From assembly GCA_963744935.1 (NCBI GenBank), contig CAVUVM010000005.1:62001-126000 (forward strand): a stretch of 64,000 nucleotides of DNA, written 5' to 3'. Position 1 is the stretch's first letter, and each line of letters opens with the position of its first letter. This document shows positions 1-7,339 of this stretch, in pieces. Under the pieces are notes generated by a model. The model searched no databases. It was not told the DNA's origin and saw only the letters and a program-made list of their open reading frames with translations. Position numbers and translations under genes: made by a program. The stretch comes from Bog-473 sp963744935 (lineage in GTDB: Bacteria > Actinomycetota > Acidimicrobiia > Acidimicrobiales > RAAP-2).

Positions 1-179
1 AGAGCTCGGTCATAGGCAATTTCGGCAGCAAGAGCCGTATACGCAGAGCCTCCTTGGGGAGGCGTGACTGCCCGAAGTTCCTCTCGGCAGAGCAGCGTGT
101 ACTCGATCAAATCGGGACCGTTCAGATCGGTCACCCACTGGTCGAGTGCGCTGGAGAGAATATCGACGTACATACTCAC
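1..179 (-). CDS. 5' end of an unrecognised gene, cut by the window edge
   Basis: The frame is open from a GTG at 179 (an ATG follows two codons later at 173) leftward to base 1, so only about 59 codons are visible. The translation starts MSMYVDILSSALDQWV and continues through an acidic, helix-prone stretch with none of the stop codons or low-complexity pattern expected of a shadow frame. I do not recognise a family. Two DosR-like palindromes at 217-230 and 256-269 lie just upstream, which suggests the gene belongs to the same regulon as the stress genes to its right. No clear Shine-Dalgarno sequence precedes either start. The decayed universal stress gene ends about 100 bp upstream on the same strand. 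Confidence 0.5.
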   Translation of the reverse strand, partial: MSMYVDILSSALDQWVTDLNGPDLIEYTLLCREELRAVTPPQGGSAYTALAAEIAYDRA

Positions 180-216
180 GTCTGCAAGTGTGACGATCCG
201 AGGTGGTCGCGAGATA

Positions 217-269
217 GGGACATTCCTCCCATCTGCATGCTTGGTGACGCCGTTTAGGACATTCGTCCC
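217..269. promoter_or_regulatory. Two DosR-like palindromes
   Basis: GGGACATTCCTCCC (217-230) and AGGACATTCGTCCC (256-269) both follow the plan GGGAC-N4-GTCCC with one mismatch each. This is the core of the DosR/DevR hypoxia box known from mycobacteria. They lie upstream of the leftward gene that starts at 179. The assignment to a DosR-type regulator is inference; no dosR gene is in the window. Confidence 0.45.
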
Positions 270-275
270 GTCAGG

Positions 276-641
276 TCAATGACCATCGTCCCGGTCGGCG
301 ACCGGCGTCGCGGCGGTCATGCCCAGCTCGAGACCGGTGCTACCCAGAATTCCTCCGGCGTGCTTGCCGGCGCCCCTGCTACCCACCACGAGGAGGTTCG
401 CCGAGACCGGGGGGTCGCCGCGCGCAACAACGCCGAACAGGGGTCTCCATCCAGGACGATCCAGTGGGTGCGTTCGGGCTTCGTGCCAACCGACGACACG
501 ATGCTCATGGCGGCGGATTCGTCCGGATGCCGCGAGAACTCGGTTCCTTCGAGAAGACGACGGCGTACACGACAACGAATTCGGTGCCGACTGAGCGAGC
601 GAGCGCCGCGGGCCTCAGGCTCCCGTGAATCTCCTTTATGA
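276..641 (-). pseudogene. Decayed universal stress protein (UspA family)
   Basis: The C-terminal part is clear: a leftward frame ending at 276 contains LLVVGSRGAGKHAGGILGST, which matches the ATP-binding signature G-x2-G-x9-G(S/T) of UspA proteins. Upstream pieces of the same domain appear in other frames: a strand resembling EFVVVYAVV near 565-595, and RTHWIVLDGDPCSALLRAA near 430-490. At least two frame changes are therefore needed, one of them beside the GCGCGC run near 420. The first strand with the usual VGVDGS motif is not visible and no good start codon follows the AAAGGAG at about 634-640. It may be a true pseudogene or a gene damaged by sequencing indels. UspA genes are common members of hypoxia regulons. 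Confidence 0.5.
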
Positions 642-698
642 AAAACCCTATTTCGCCAGCCTGGGACCCCGACGTCGGGACCGAGGTACCTAGTCCAC

Positions 699-712
699 GG
701 GACCTTCCTCCC
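699..712. promoter_or_regulatory. DosR-like palindrome upstream of the arc genes
   Basis: GGGACCTTCCTCCC keeps the GGGAC-N4-GTCCC plan with one mismatch and is nearly identical to the box at 217-230. It lies about 95 bp before the ATG of the arginine deiminase remnant and also upstream of the leftward stress-protein remnant, so it could serve either direction. Confidence 0.4.
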
Positions 713-806
713 TAGTTGACCTGGTGCGCGGGACTTCATCGTGGGACGTACAAGGCCTGCCCCGTCACACGCGCTGGGGCGCCGAAGAGAAGAGAGAAAA
801 GGACCA

Positions 807-1076
807 ATGGCACCCCATATCCTCGATGTGGCCGAGATCACCGTCCTCACGACCGATGAGGACATCCGGGCCGCTGAGAGAGAACAATGGGACGACGGCA
901 CCAACTTCTTGGCCGTGGCGCCCGGCGTAGTCATGGGCTACGAGCTCAACGTCGCCACGAACACGATGCTGCGCAAGCATGGCATCGAGGTGATCTCGAT
1001 CAGCGGCAGCGAGCTCGGTCGCGGACGCGGGGGCCCGCGGTGCATGACCTGCCCGATCGAACGCGATCTGGCCTGA
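807..1076 (+). pseudogene. arcA: C-terminal stub of arginine deiminase
   Basis: An ATG-started frame of 89 codons, preceded by an A/G-rich stretch, matches only the last quarter of arginine deiminase. Visible family motifs are WDDGTNFLAVAPGVVMGYE, GSELGRGRGGPRC and the catalytic-cysteine segment CMTCPIERD. A full enzyme is about 400 residues; the missing part includes the guanidino-binding half and the catalytic histidine, so this stub cannot work alone. The space where the rest should lie is occupied by the stress-protein remnant on the opposite strand, so the loss looks like a real deletion. The stub sits 11 bp upstream of arcB and probably shares its transcript. Confidence 0.8.
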
Positions 1077-1087
1077 GGAGGATGATC

Positions 1088-2089
1088 ATGACTATCGATC
1101 TAAAGGGACGCAGCTTTCTCAAGGAGGCGGACTTCACTAAGGAGGAGTTCGCCTACCTGATCAGCGAAGCCGCGGTTCTCAGGGAGGAGAAGCGCTCGGG
1201 GACCGAGGTAGCTCGGCTGACCGGTCGGAACATTGCCCTGATCTTCGAGAAGACGTCGACCCGAACTCGTTCGGCCTTCGAGGTTGCCGCCCACGACCAA
1301 GGGGCGCACGTAACCTACATGGGTCCGGACGACTCACAACTGGGACGCAAAGAGTCGATGCCAGACACGGCCCGGGTCCTCGGCAGGATGTTCGACGGCA
1401 TCGAATACCGCGGCTTCGCGCAGGGCGCAATCGAAACCTTGGCTCGTTTCGCCGGAGTTCCCGTCTGGAACGGGCTGACCGACCAGTGGCACCCGACGCA
1501 GATGCTGGCGGACGTCTTGACGATGCTCGACCATGCGGCACGACCGATCGAGGACATCGCCTATTGCTACGTCGGGGACGCCCGCAACAACACGGCCAAC
1601 TCGCTCCTCGTCACGGGCGCACTTCTGGGGGCTGATGTCCGTCTGGCGGCACCCCAGTCGCTCTTGCCGGCGCGGGAGGTCCGCGACCTCGCGGACCGGC
1701 TGGCGGAGGTGTCGGGGGCCCGCCTCATGGTGACGGACGAGCTAGACAAGGCAGTCCGAGATGTCGACTTCCTCTACACGGACGTCTGGCTGTCGATGGG
1801 CGAGCCCCAGGACCAGTGGGCGGATCGCATCAGGGAGCTCGTCCCCTACCAGATCAATGCCGGATTGCTCGCCAGGACGCAGAACCCCGCCGTGAAGGTG
1901 CTCCACTGCCTTCCGGCCATGCACAACCGCGAGACCGAGCTGGGGGAAATGGTCTTCGCGAAGTGGGGTCTCGACGCCCTCGAGATCACCGAGGACGTGT
2001 TCGAATCCGACGCCTCGGTGGTGTTCGATCAGGCTGAGAACCGGTTGCACACCATCAAGGCGGTCTTGGTCTCGACCCTGGCGGCCTGA
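1088..2089 (+). CDS. arcB: Ornithine carbamoyltransferase
   Basis: The protein has 333 residues, normal for the family. It carries the carbamoyl-phosphate motif STRTR (about residues 57-61), DQWHPTQ and the ornithine-site motif HCLPA. The ATG at 1088 is preceded by GAGGAGG at a good distance; an ATG two codons upstream (1082) lies inside that ribosome site and is less likely. In the arginine deiminase pathway the enzyme runs in the catabolic direction, splitting citrulline with phosphate into ornithine and carbamoyl phosphate. Its position between an arcA remnant and arcC points to that role, although an anabolic ArgF-type role cannot be excluded from the sequence. The stop codon overlaps the arcC start by one base, so the two are translationally coupled. 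Confidence 0.93.
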   Translation: MTIDLKGRSFLKEADFTKEEFAYLISEAAVLREEKRSGTEVARLTGRNIALIFEKTSTRTRSAFEVAAHDQGAHVTYMGPDDSQLGRKESMPDTARVLGRMFDGIEYRGFAQGAIETLARFAGVPVWNGLTDQWHPTQMLADVLTMLDHAARPIEDIAYCYVGDARNNTANSLLVTGALLGADVRLAAPQSLLPAREVRDLADRLAEVSGARLMVTDELDKAVRDVDFLYTDVWLSMGEPQDQWADRIRELVPYQINAGLLARTQNPAVKVLHCLPAMHNRETELGEMVFAKWGLDALEITEDVFESDASVVFDQAENRLHTIKAVLVSTLAA

Positions 2090-2997
2090 TGCGGCTGGTG
2101 GTCGCCCTCGGGGGGAACGCGCTGCTCCAACGGGGCGAGAAGCCCGACGCGGAGATCCAGGAGCACCACATTGCGCAAGCTGTCGACGTCTTGGCGCCCT
2201 TGTACCGGGACCATGACGTCGTCCTCACCCACGGGAACGGCCCCCAGGTGGGGCTGCTGGCCCTCGAGAGCGGCGCCGACACCACCCTCTCGCACGCCTA
2301 CCCACTCGACTCGTTGGGCGCCCAGACGCAGGGCATGATCGGCTATTGGCTCGCGCAAGCACTGGACAACGCCATCTCCGAGCGGACGTTCGCCGCGCTC
2401 GTCTGTCAGACCATCGTGGACGCGAAGGACCAGGCCTTCCTTGAGCCCTCGAAGTTCGTCGGCCAGGTGTACACCGAGGCTGATGCGGCGACGTTGGCCG
2501 CCAAATGGCACTGGTCCGTCAGGGCTGACGGAGCGAAGTGGCGGCGGGTGGTGCCCTCACCACGGCCCCAAGAGATCGTGGAGCTCCCGATCCTGGAGCA
2601 CTTGCTCGCGAGCGGATCGGGCGTGATCTGTTGTGGTGGCGGCGGGATTCCCGTCGTACGCGACGAGCGGGGTGCGCTGCGCGGGGTGGAGGCGGTGGTC
2701 GACAAGGACAGGACCGCCTGTCTGCTGGCGACATCGCTCGGCGCCGATGCGCTCCTCGTCCTGACCGACGTCGAGGCGGTCGAGATGGACTACGGGACAG
2801 CGGCGGCGCGGCCGATCGGCCGGGCGAGCACCACCGAGCTTCGAGCGTTGACGTTCCCCGAGGGCTCGATGGGCCCAAAGATCGAGGCGGCGTGCGATTT
2901 CGTCGATGCGACGGGCGGGCTGGCGGCGATCGGACGGTTAGTGGACGCGGCGGCCATTCTGGCGGGCTCGGCCGGCACGACGGTCACCCGGGGCTGA
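2089..2997 (+). CDS. arcC: Carbamate kinase
   Basis: This 302-residue protein begins MRLVVALGGNALLQRGE, the typical N terminus of carbamate kinase in the amino-acid kinase fold, and continues with LTHGNGPQVG and GSMGPKIEAACDFV near the C terminus. It transfers phosphate from carbamoyl phosphate to ADP, the ATP-yielding step of arginine fermentation. The ATG shares its A with the arcB stop, so both are read from one message. With arcA truncated, the pair could only work on citrulline or carbamoyl phosphate from another source, for example a second arcA elsewhere in the genome. Confidence 0.93.
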   Translation: MRLVVALGGNALLQRGEKPDAEIQEHHIAQAVDVLAPLYRDHDVVLTHGNGPQVGLLALESGADTTLSHAYPLDSLGAQTQGMIGYWLAQALDNAISERTFAALVCQTIVDAKDQAFLEPSKFVGQVYTEADAATLAAKWHWSVRADGAKWRRVVPSPRPQEIVELPILEHLLASGSGVICCGGGGIPVVRDERGALRGVEAVVDKDRTACLLATSLGADALLVLTDVEAVEMDYGTAAARPIGRASTTELRALTFPEGSMGPKIEAACDFVDATGGLAAIGRLVDAAAILAGSAGTTVTRG

Positions 2998-3041
2998 GGC
3001 CGTCGTTCTGCGTGCCAAGGGTCGGTCCGGACTGCGGCCGA

Positions 3042-3725
3042 TCAAGTCCACTGCCGCTCAGAATTGCTGTCGCTTCCAGCCTCTACGAGCTGCCAGTCCG
3101 CTCGGCGGGCGGTGCGGGCGGCCTCAGACTGCGGGGTCGGTGCCAGCGGAAAGCGCAGCGACACAGTCCCGTACTCGAGGTGGCTCGTGACGTCGAATCC
3201 CGAATGGAAGAACACGTCCAACATCGGGTGGTTCTCATGCAGCGTTTCGGCCGCGAACGCACGAATGCCGCGCTCGCTTGCCGCGCTGGCGAGTTCGTCC
3301 AACAACAAGGAACCGATGCCGTGATGCTGATAGTCGTCCGCCACAACGAACGCGACCTCTGCGACGTCAGACTCTGGCCGGCGATCGTAGCGACCCACTC
3401 CGATGATGCGGTCATTGAGGTCGGCAACCAGGGCCAGCCGGTTTACGTAGTCGACGTGGGTGAACCGCTCGACCTCCTTGTGGGACAGGTGGGGATGGAG
3501 CGAGAAGAAGCGGAGGAAGCACGAGCGGTCAGACAGGTGGTCGTGAAACGCCACCAGCCTTTGGCCGTCATCGGAGCGGATGGGACGAAGTCGGAAACGC
3601 AGGGCGCCATCGCTCGAGGCGACCTCGCGCTCCAGGCCGGAGGGATAGCCCTCGAGAATCGGACGGCTCCTTCTCGTGTGTGAAGGTTGAGTCACCGAGT
3701 GCTCCCCTCCATCCGCTTCGTCCAC
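3042..3725 (-). CDS. GNAT-family N-acetyltransferase
   Basis: This 227-residue protein has a single GNAT domain over roughly residues 40-200. The acetyl-CoA loop Q-x-x-G-x-G is visible in YQHHGIGSLLLDELASAA, followed by the strand that ends in the HPMLDVFFHSGF region. The architecture resembles the catalytic domain of actinobacterial Pat-type protein lysine acetyltransferases, but no cyclic-nucleotide domain is attached. The gene converges on arcC and diverges from the membrane-protein gene at 3938. Its upstream region carries the cluster of DosR-like boxes at 3764-3835, so expression may respond to low oxygen. Substrate unknown. Confidence 0.85.
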   Translation of the reverse strand: MDEADGGEHSVTQPSHTRRSRPILEGYPSGLEREVASSDGALRFRLRPIRSDDGQRLVAFHDHLSDRSCFLRFFSLHPHLSHKEVERFTHVDYVNRLALVADLNDRIIGVGRYDRRPESDVAEVAFVVADDYQHHGIGSLLLDELASAASERGIRAFAAETLHENHPMLDVFFHSGFDVTSHLEYGTVSLRFPLAPTPQSEAARTARRADWQLVEAGSDSNSERQWT

Positions 3726-3763
3726 GTCTCCTCCAGGGTACGGACACGAACTGCTCCCGTCTA

Positions 3764-3835
3764 GGGACCATGGTCAGCGTGACCGTGGGACTTTCGTCCC
3801 GGTCCAAGGACACATCGCGTAGGGACCTTGTCCCC
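3764..3835. promoter_or_regulatory. Array of three DosR-like palindromes in a divergent promoter
   Basis: Three copies lie within 72 bp: GGGACCATGGTCAG (3764-3777, half conserved), GGGACTTTCGTCCC (3787-3800, perfect arms) and GGGACCTTGTCCCC (3822-3835, arms offset by one base). Half-sites continue to about 3860. The block separates the leftward acetyltransferase from the rightward membrane-protein gene. The spacing of two to three helical turns is what cooperative binding of a response-regulator dimer would need. The regulator identity is inference. Confidence 0.55.
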
Positions 3836-3937
3836 CATCGAAGAGGACCTTTGCGTAGGTCCCAAATTGGCCCTGGCCCTTGATGATTGGGGCAGGCCAC
3901 CTCGCACGGAGGGGTCACTGAACAAGGAGACACCTCA

Positions 3938-4555
3938 ATGCGACGCAGAGTCTTTGACATGTTGGTGAGCGTCGGCGGCGTGCTGATAGTCGTGGTGCTG
4001 GCCGTTGCCGGGACACTGCTGATGGTCGGCTACAACTTCGCCAACAACAACGTGCACAACCAGCTGGCGCAACAACAGATCGTGTTCCCGCCCGCCGCGG
4101 CCTTCGCCCATGCCAAGGCTGGTACCGAGATCACGCCGTCGATGATCCCCTCCGTGAGTCAGTACGCGGGCCAGGAGCTCACGACGGGAGCCCAGGCTCA
4201 GGTCTACGCGGATGACTTCATCGCGGTGCACCTGCAAGAGATCGGCGGCGGCAAGACGTACGCACAGCTGAGCGAAGCCGCGATGAACCTCCCCAAGGGA
4301 TCGCCGGCCTACACGGCAGCGGAGCAGAAGGTCCAGACGGTCTTCCAGGGCACCACACTCCGCGGTCTCCTCCTCGAGGCCTACGGCTTCTCGGTGTTCG
4401 CGCAAATCGCTCTCATCGGTGCCATCTGTTCATTCGTGCTGGCAGCGCTGATGGCGGTGCTCGTCGTCTTCGGCTTCATCCACGCACGCAAGACACCCGA
4501 GACCGAAGAGATCTTCGGCACGCAGACGGTTGTCCGGGAGCCGGCTCTCGTCTGA
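3938..4555 (+). CDS. Two-TM membrane protein of unknown function
   Basis: The ATG at 3938 follows AAGGAGA at a good distance and opens a 205-residue protein. A hydrophobic segment at about residues 9-32 is followed by an external, Ala/Gln-rich domain of some 120 residues and a second strong membrane segment at about 155-185, with a short charged tail. I do not recognise a named family. The DosR-like array lies directly upstream and a strong terminator directly downstream, so the gene is probably a single-gene transcription unit in the hypoxia-type cluster. Confidence 0.75.
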   Translation: MRRRVFDMLVSVGGVLIVVVLAVAGTLLMVGYNFANNNVHNQLAQQQIVFPPAAAFAHAKAGTEITPSMIPSVSQYAGQELTTGAQAQVYADDFIAVHLQEIGGGKTYAQLSEAAMNLPKGSPAYTAAEQKVQTVFQGTTLRGLLLEAYGFSVFAQIALIGAICSFVLAALMAVLVVFGFIHARKTPETEEIFGTQTVVREPALV

Positions 4556-4577
4556 GCCTTCCCGGCTTTGGCCAACC

Positions 4578-4612
4578 GAAGCCACCCGGTCCGCGTTGGG
4601 CCGGGTGGCTTC
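4578..4612 (+). terminator. Strong rho-independent-type hairpin
   Basis: GAAGCCACCCGG at 4578-4589 pairs perfectly with CCGGGTGGCTTC at 4601-4612, giving a 12-bp stem with an 11-base loop, 23 bp after the membrane-protein stop. A T-run is lacking, as is common in high-G+C actinobacteria. Confidence 0.8.
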
Positions 4613-4680
4613 GCGTTGACATACCGTCTGGCGCAGGTGATCTTACGACTGCCTTTGAAGACCAGCGAGGGAGAGACGGC

Positions 4681-5595
4681 ATGAGCACCGGCGCCATCGT
4701 CACGAAGGGCCTCACAAAGAGGTTCGGACGGGTAAACGCACTCGAAGATCTCGACCTCGAGGTCCATCAGGGTGAGGTCCTGGGCTGCCTGGGACCCAAC
4801 GGCGCCGGCAAGACGACCACTATCCGGTTGCTGCTCGGACTGCTCGAGCCAACGTCGGGAAGCTGTCAGCTGTTCGGTGTGGACGCCACGCGCCACCCCG
4901 TCGAGGCTCACCGCCGTGTGGCCTTCGTCCCCGGTGAGGCCGACCTCTGGCCGAAGCTCACCGGCATGGAGACACTGCATCTGCTGGGCCGGGTCCACGG
5001 TCGGGTCGACGAAAGCTATAGGGACGAACTGATCGAACGCTTCGACCTGGACCCCTCCAAGAAAGTACGGGCGTACTCAAAGGGCAACCGCCAGAAGGTG
5101 ATTCTGATCGCAGCGCTGATGACCCGGGCCGATCTCCTGATTCTCGACGAACCCACCTCGGGCCTCGATCCGCTCATGGAGCAAGTCTTCAGGGGATGTA
5201 TCGGCCAGGCGCGTCAGCGCGGACAAACGGTGTTCCTGTCGTCGCACATCCTGAGCGAGGTGGAGGCCCTGTGCGACCGGGTCGCGATCCTTCGGGCAGG
5301 TCACTTGGTGGAACTCGGGACACTCCATGAGCTGCGACACCTGGCCACTGTCTCCGTCAACGCCACCTTCGCGGGGCCCGTCCCCGACCTCTCGGCCGTG
5401 CCGGGAGTGAGCCACGTCACGTCTGACGGGCATGCCGTTCATCTCGACTTGCGGGGGTCGGTCAGGCCACTTCTTCGGGAGCTGGCTAACACCGACGTCA
5501 CCGGGCTCCAGAGCAGGGAGCCATCGCTCGAGGAGCTGTTCCTCGGCCACTACGGCGTCAGCGAGACGGATGGCCATGGCAACGGACGCCGCTAA
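4681..5595 (+). CDS. ABC transporter ATP-binding protein, drug-exporter type
   Basis: The 304-residue protein has Walker A GPNGAGKTTT (residues 38-47), the variant signature YSKGNRQKV in place of LSGGQ, Walker B LLILDEPTSGLDP and the switch histidine in FLSSHILSE. The YSKGNRQKV variant is typical of the exporters of polyketide antibiotics in actinobacteria. The start ATG has an upstream GGGAGAG, and a TTGACA element at 4616-4621 may be part of its promoter. The 3' end overlaps the permease gene by about 26 bp, so the two form one export unit. Substrate unknown. Confidence 0.93.
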   Translation: MSTGAIVTKGLTKRFGRVNALEDLDLEVHQGEVLGCLGPNGAGKTTTIRLLLGLLEPTSGSCQLFGVDATRHPVEAHRRVAFVPGEADLWPKLTGMETLHLLGRVHGRVDESYRDELIERFDLDPSKKVRAYSKGNRQKVILIAALMTRADLLILDEPTSGLDPLMEQVFRGCIGQARQRGQTVFLSSHILSEVEALCDRVAILRAGHLVELGTLHELRHLATVSVNATFAGPVPDLSAVPGVSHVTSDGHAVHLDLRGSVRPLLRELANTDVTGLQSREPSLEELFLGHYGVSETDGHGNGRR

Positions 5596-7228
5596 CCCAT
5601 TCGGCGAGCCGGAGAGGACTCCCGGCCGCTCTTCGTGGGTGATCTTCGAGAGAACAGCGCGGGTCTCTGCGAAATCCGCCCTCGTGTGGGGCTATGTGTT
5701 CGGCGCTTTCATCGCCTCGTCGGCGTGGAGCTATTCCAGCATCTACAGGACCCAGGCCCAGCGCAACGCCCTCGCCGCGACGTTCGGTGACAACAAGGCG
5801 ACGATCGCGCTCTTCGGACCGGCACCCGCACTGCAGACCGTCGGCGGATTCACCGTGTTCAAGGCGTCCATGACCCTCATGATCGTGGGCGCCATCTGGG
5901 GCCTGTTGACCAGCTCGCGGCTTCTCCGGGGCGAGGAGGACGCTGGCCGCTGGGACATCCTCCTTTCGGGTGGGACTACGCGAGGCAGGGCAGCGATGCA
6001 GGCCCTTGGCGGATTCGCCGTGTCCGCCCTCGTCCTCTGGACACTGACCTCCCTTATCACCTCCATCGCCGGCGTGTCGTCGAAGGTAGACATCGCCCCC
6101 GGTCCAGCGTTGTTCTTCGCTCTCGCGCTCGTCAGTCCCGCCCTCATGTTCCTTGCGGTAGGGGCTCTGACGAGCCAGCTCGCGCCGACACGACGACAAG
6201 CGGCCGGGTGCGCCGCGGCGGTGCTCGGCCTCAGCTATTGCCTGCGCTTGGTCGGCGACGCCGGCATCGGCCTGCACTGGCTCTCCTGGCTCTCACCCCT
6301 CGGCTGGTGCGAACAGCTCGCACCGCTCACCGAGAGCAACCCGTGGCCCCTGCTGCTGATCGGCGGCTTCACCGTGTTGGTCGGCGGTACCGCCGTTCGA
6401 CTCGCCGCAAGCCGAGACGTCGGGGCGAGCGTCTTCTCGGATCGGCCCGACCGTCCCGCCGACCTGCGCCTGCTCGACAGCGCACTGGGGCTCAGCGTCC
6501 GACTCACGTGGGCCGTGGACATGGCCTGGCTGATCGCGCTCGCGATCTTCGGTCTGCTCTTGGGACTTGTGGCCAAAGGAGCGGGCGCCACCCTGTCGGG
6601 GTCCTCCCTCCGGGAGACCTTCGACAAGTTGGGCGCGACCGGCGGTGGGGTCGCCGCGTACCTGGGAGTGACGTTTCTCATCGTCAGCGTGCTCATCGCC
6701 TTCGTGGCTGCCGGCCAGATCGGATCTGCGAGGAGCGAGGAGTCCGAGGGCCGGCTCGATCACCTCGTGGTCCGTCCGCTCTCCCGCGTCCGCTGGCTCT
6801 CCGGGCGCCTCTGTCTCGCGCTCGTGCTGCTCGTGACCGGCGGTGTCCTCGCCGGCGTCTGCACGTGGTTGGGAGCCGCCACGCAGCACTCGGGCGTCCG
6901 CGTTGACTCTGTGCTGGGCGCCGGCCTGAACGCCGTCATTCCCGCCGTCTTGCTCCTGGGTCTCGGCGCTCTCTTCCTCGGCTTCTGGCCCAGAGCTGCG
7001 ACGATTGCCATCTACGCCGTCCTGGCCTGGTCCCTGCTCATCGAACTCGTGGGAGGGATCGGGGCCGTCAGTCACTGGCTGCTCGATACCTCGGTGTTCC
7101 ACCACGTCGCATCGGCCCCCGCCGTGCCTCCCAACTGGGCTGTCGACGCCGTCCTTGCCGCGATCGGCCTGATCGCCGCCATGGCCGGCCTTCTCGGGTT
7201 TCGACGTCGTGACCTCGTGAGCGCCTAG
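5570..7228 (+). CDS. ABC-2 type permease, large exporter subunit
   Basis: Starting at the ATG at 5570 (another at 5576), the protein has about 552 residues with roughly 12 membrane segments arranged as two six-TM halves. This matches the fused permeases that pair with drug-type ATPases such as the one encoded just upstream. The start lies inside the ATPase gene, which gives translational coupling. The N-terminal 25 residues before the first helix are hydrophilic and likely cytoplasmic. Substrate cannot be inferred; export of a hydrophobic antibiotic or lipid is the family expectation. Confidence 0.85.
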   Translation: MAMATDAANPFGEPERTPGRSSWVIFERTARVSAKSALVWGYVFGAFIASSAWSYSSIYRTQAQRNALAATFGDNKATIALFGPAPALQTVGGFTVFKASMTLMIVGAIWGLLTSSRLLRGEEDAGRWDILLSGGTTRGRAAMQALGGFAVSALVLWTLTSLITSIAGVSSKVDIAPGPALFFALALVSPALMFLAVGALTSQLAPTRRQAAGCAAAVLGLSYCLRLVGDAGIGLHWLSWLSPLGWCEQLAPLTESNPWPLLLIGGFTVLVGGTAVRLAASRDVGASVFSDRPDRPADLRLLDSALGLSVRLTWAVDMAWLIALAIFGLLLGLVAKGAGATLSGSSLRETFDKLGATGGGVAAYLGVTFLIVSVLIAFVAAGQIGSARSEESEGRLDHLVVRPLSRVRWLSGRLCLALVLLVTGGVLAGVCTWLGAATQHSGVRVDSVLGAGLNAVIPAVLLLGLGALFLGFWPRAATIAIYAVLAWSLLIELVGGIGAVSHWLLDTSVFHHVASAPAVPPNWAVDAVLAAIGLIAAMAGLLGFRRRDLVSA

Positions 7229-7339
7229 CTCCCGCGTGCGTCGTGAGCCTCGGAGAGGGCCATCTGCGTGGCAGGCCGCTCACAGCCATTTCTGGCCCAT
7301 GCCACCCTCACCTGGGCTTCCGACGGAAGGATTGACGTG

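Noticed and set aside
2538..3683. Rightward frame of about 380 codons across arcC and the acetyltransferase
   Set aside because: It overlaps two well-supported genes and has the low-complexity pattern of a shadow frame.
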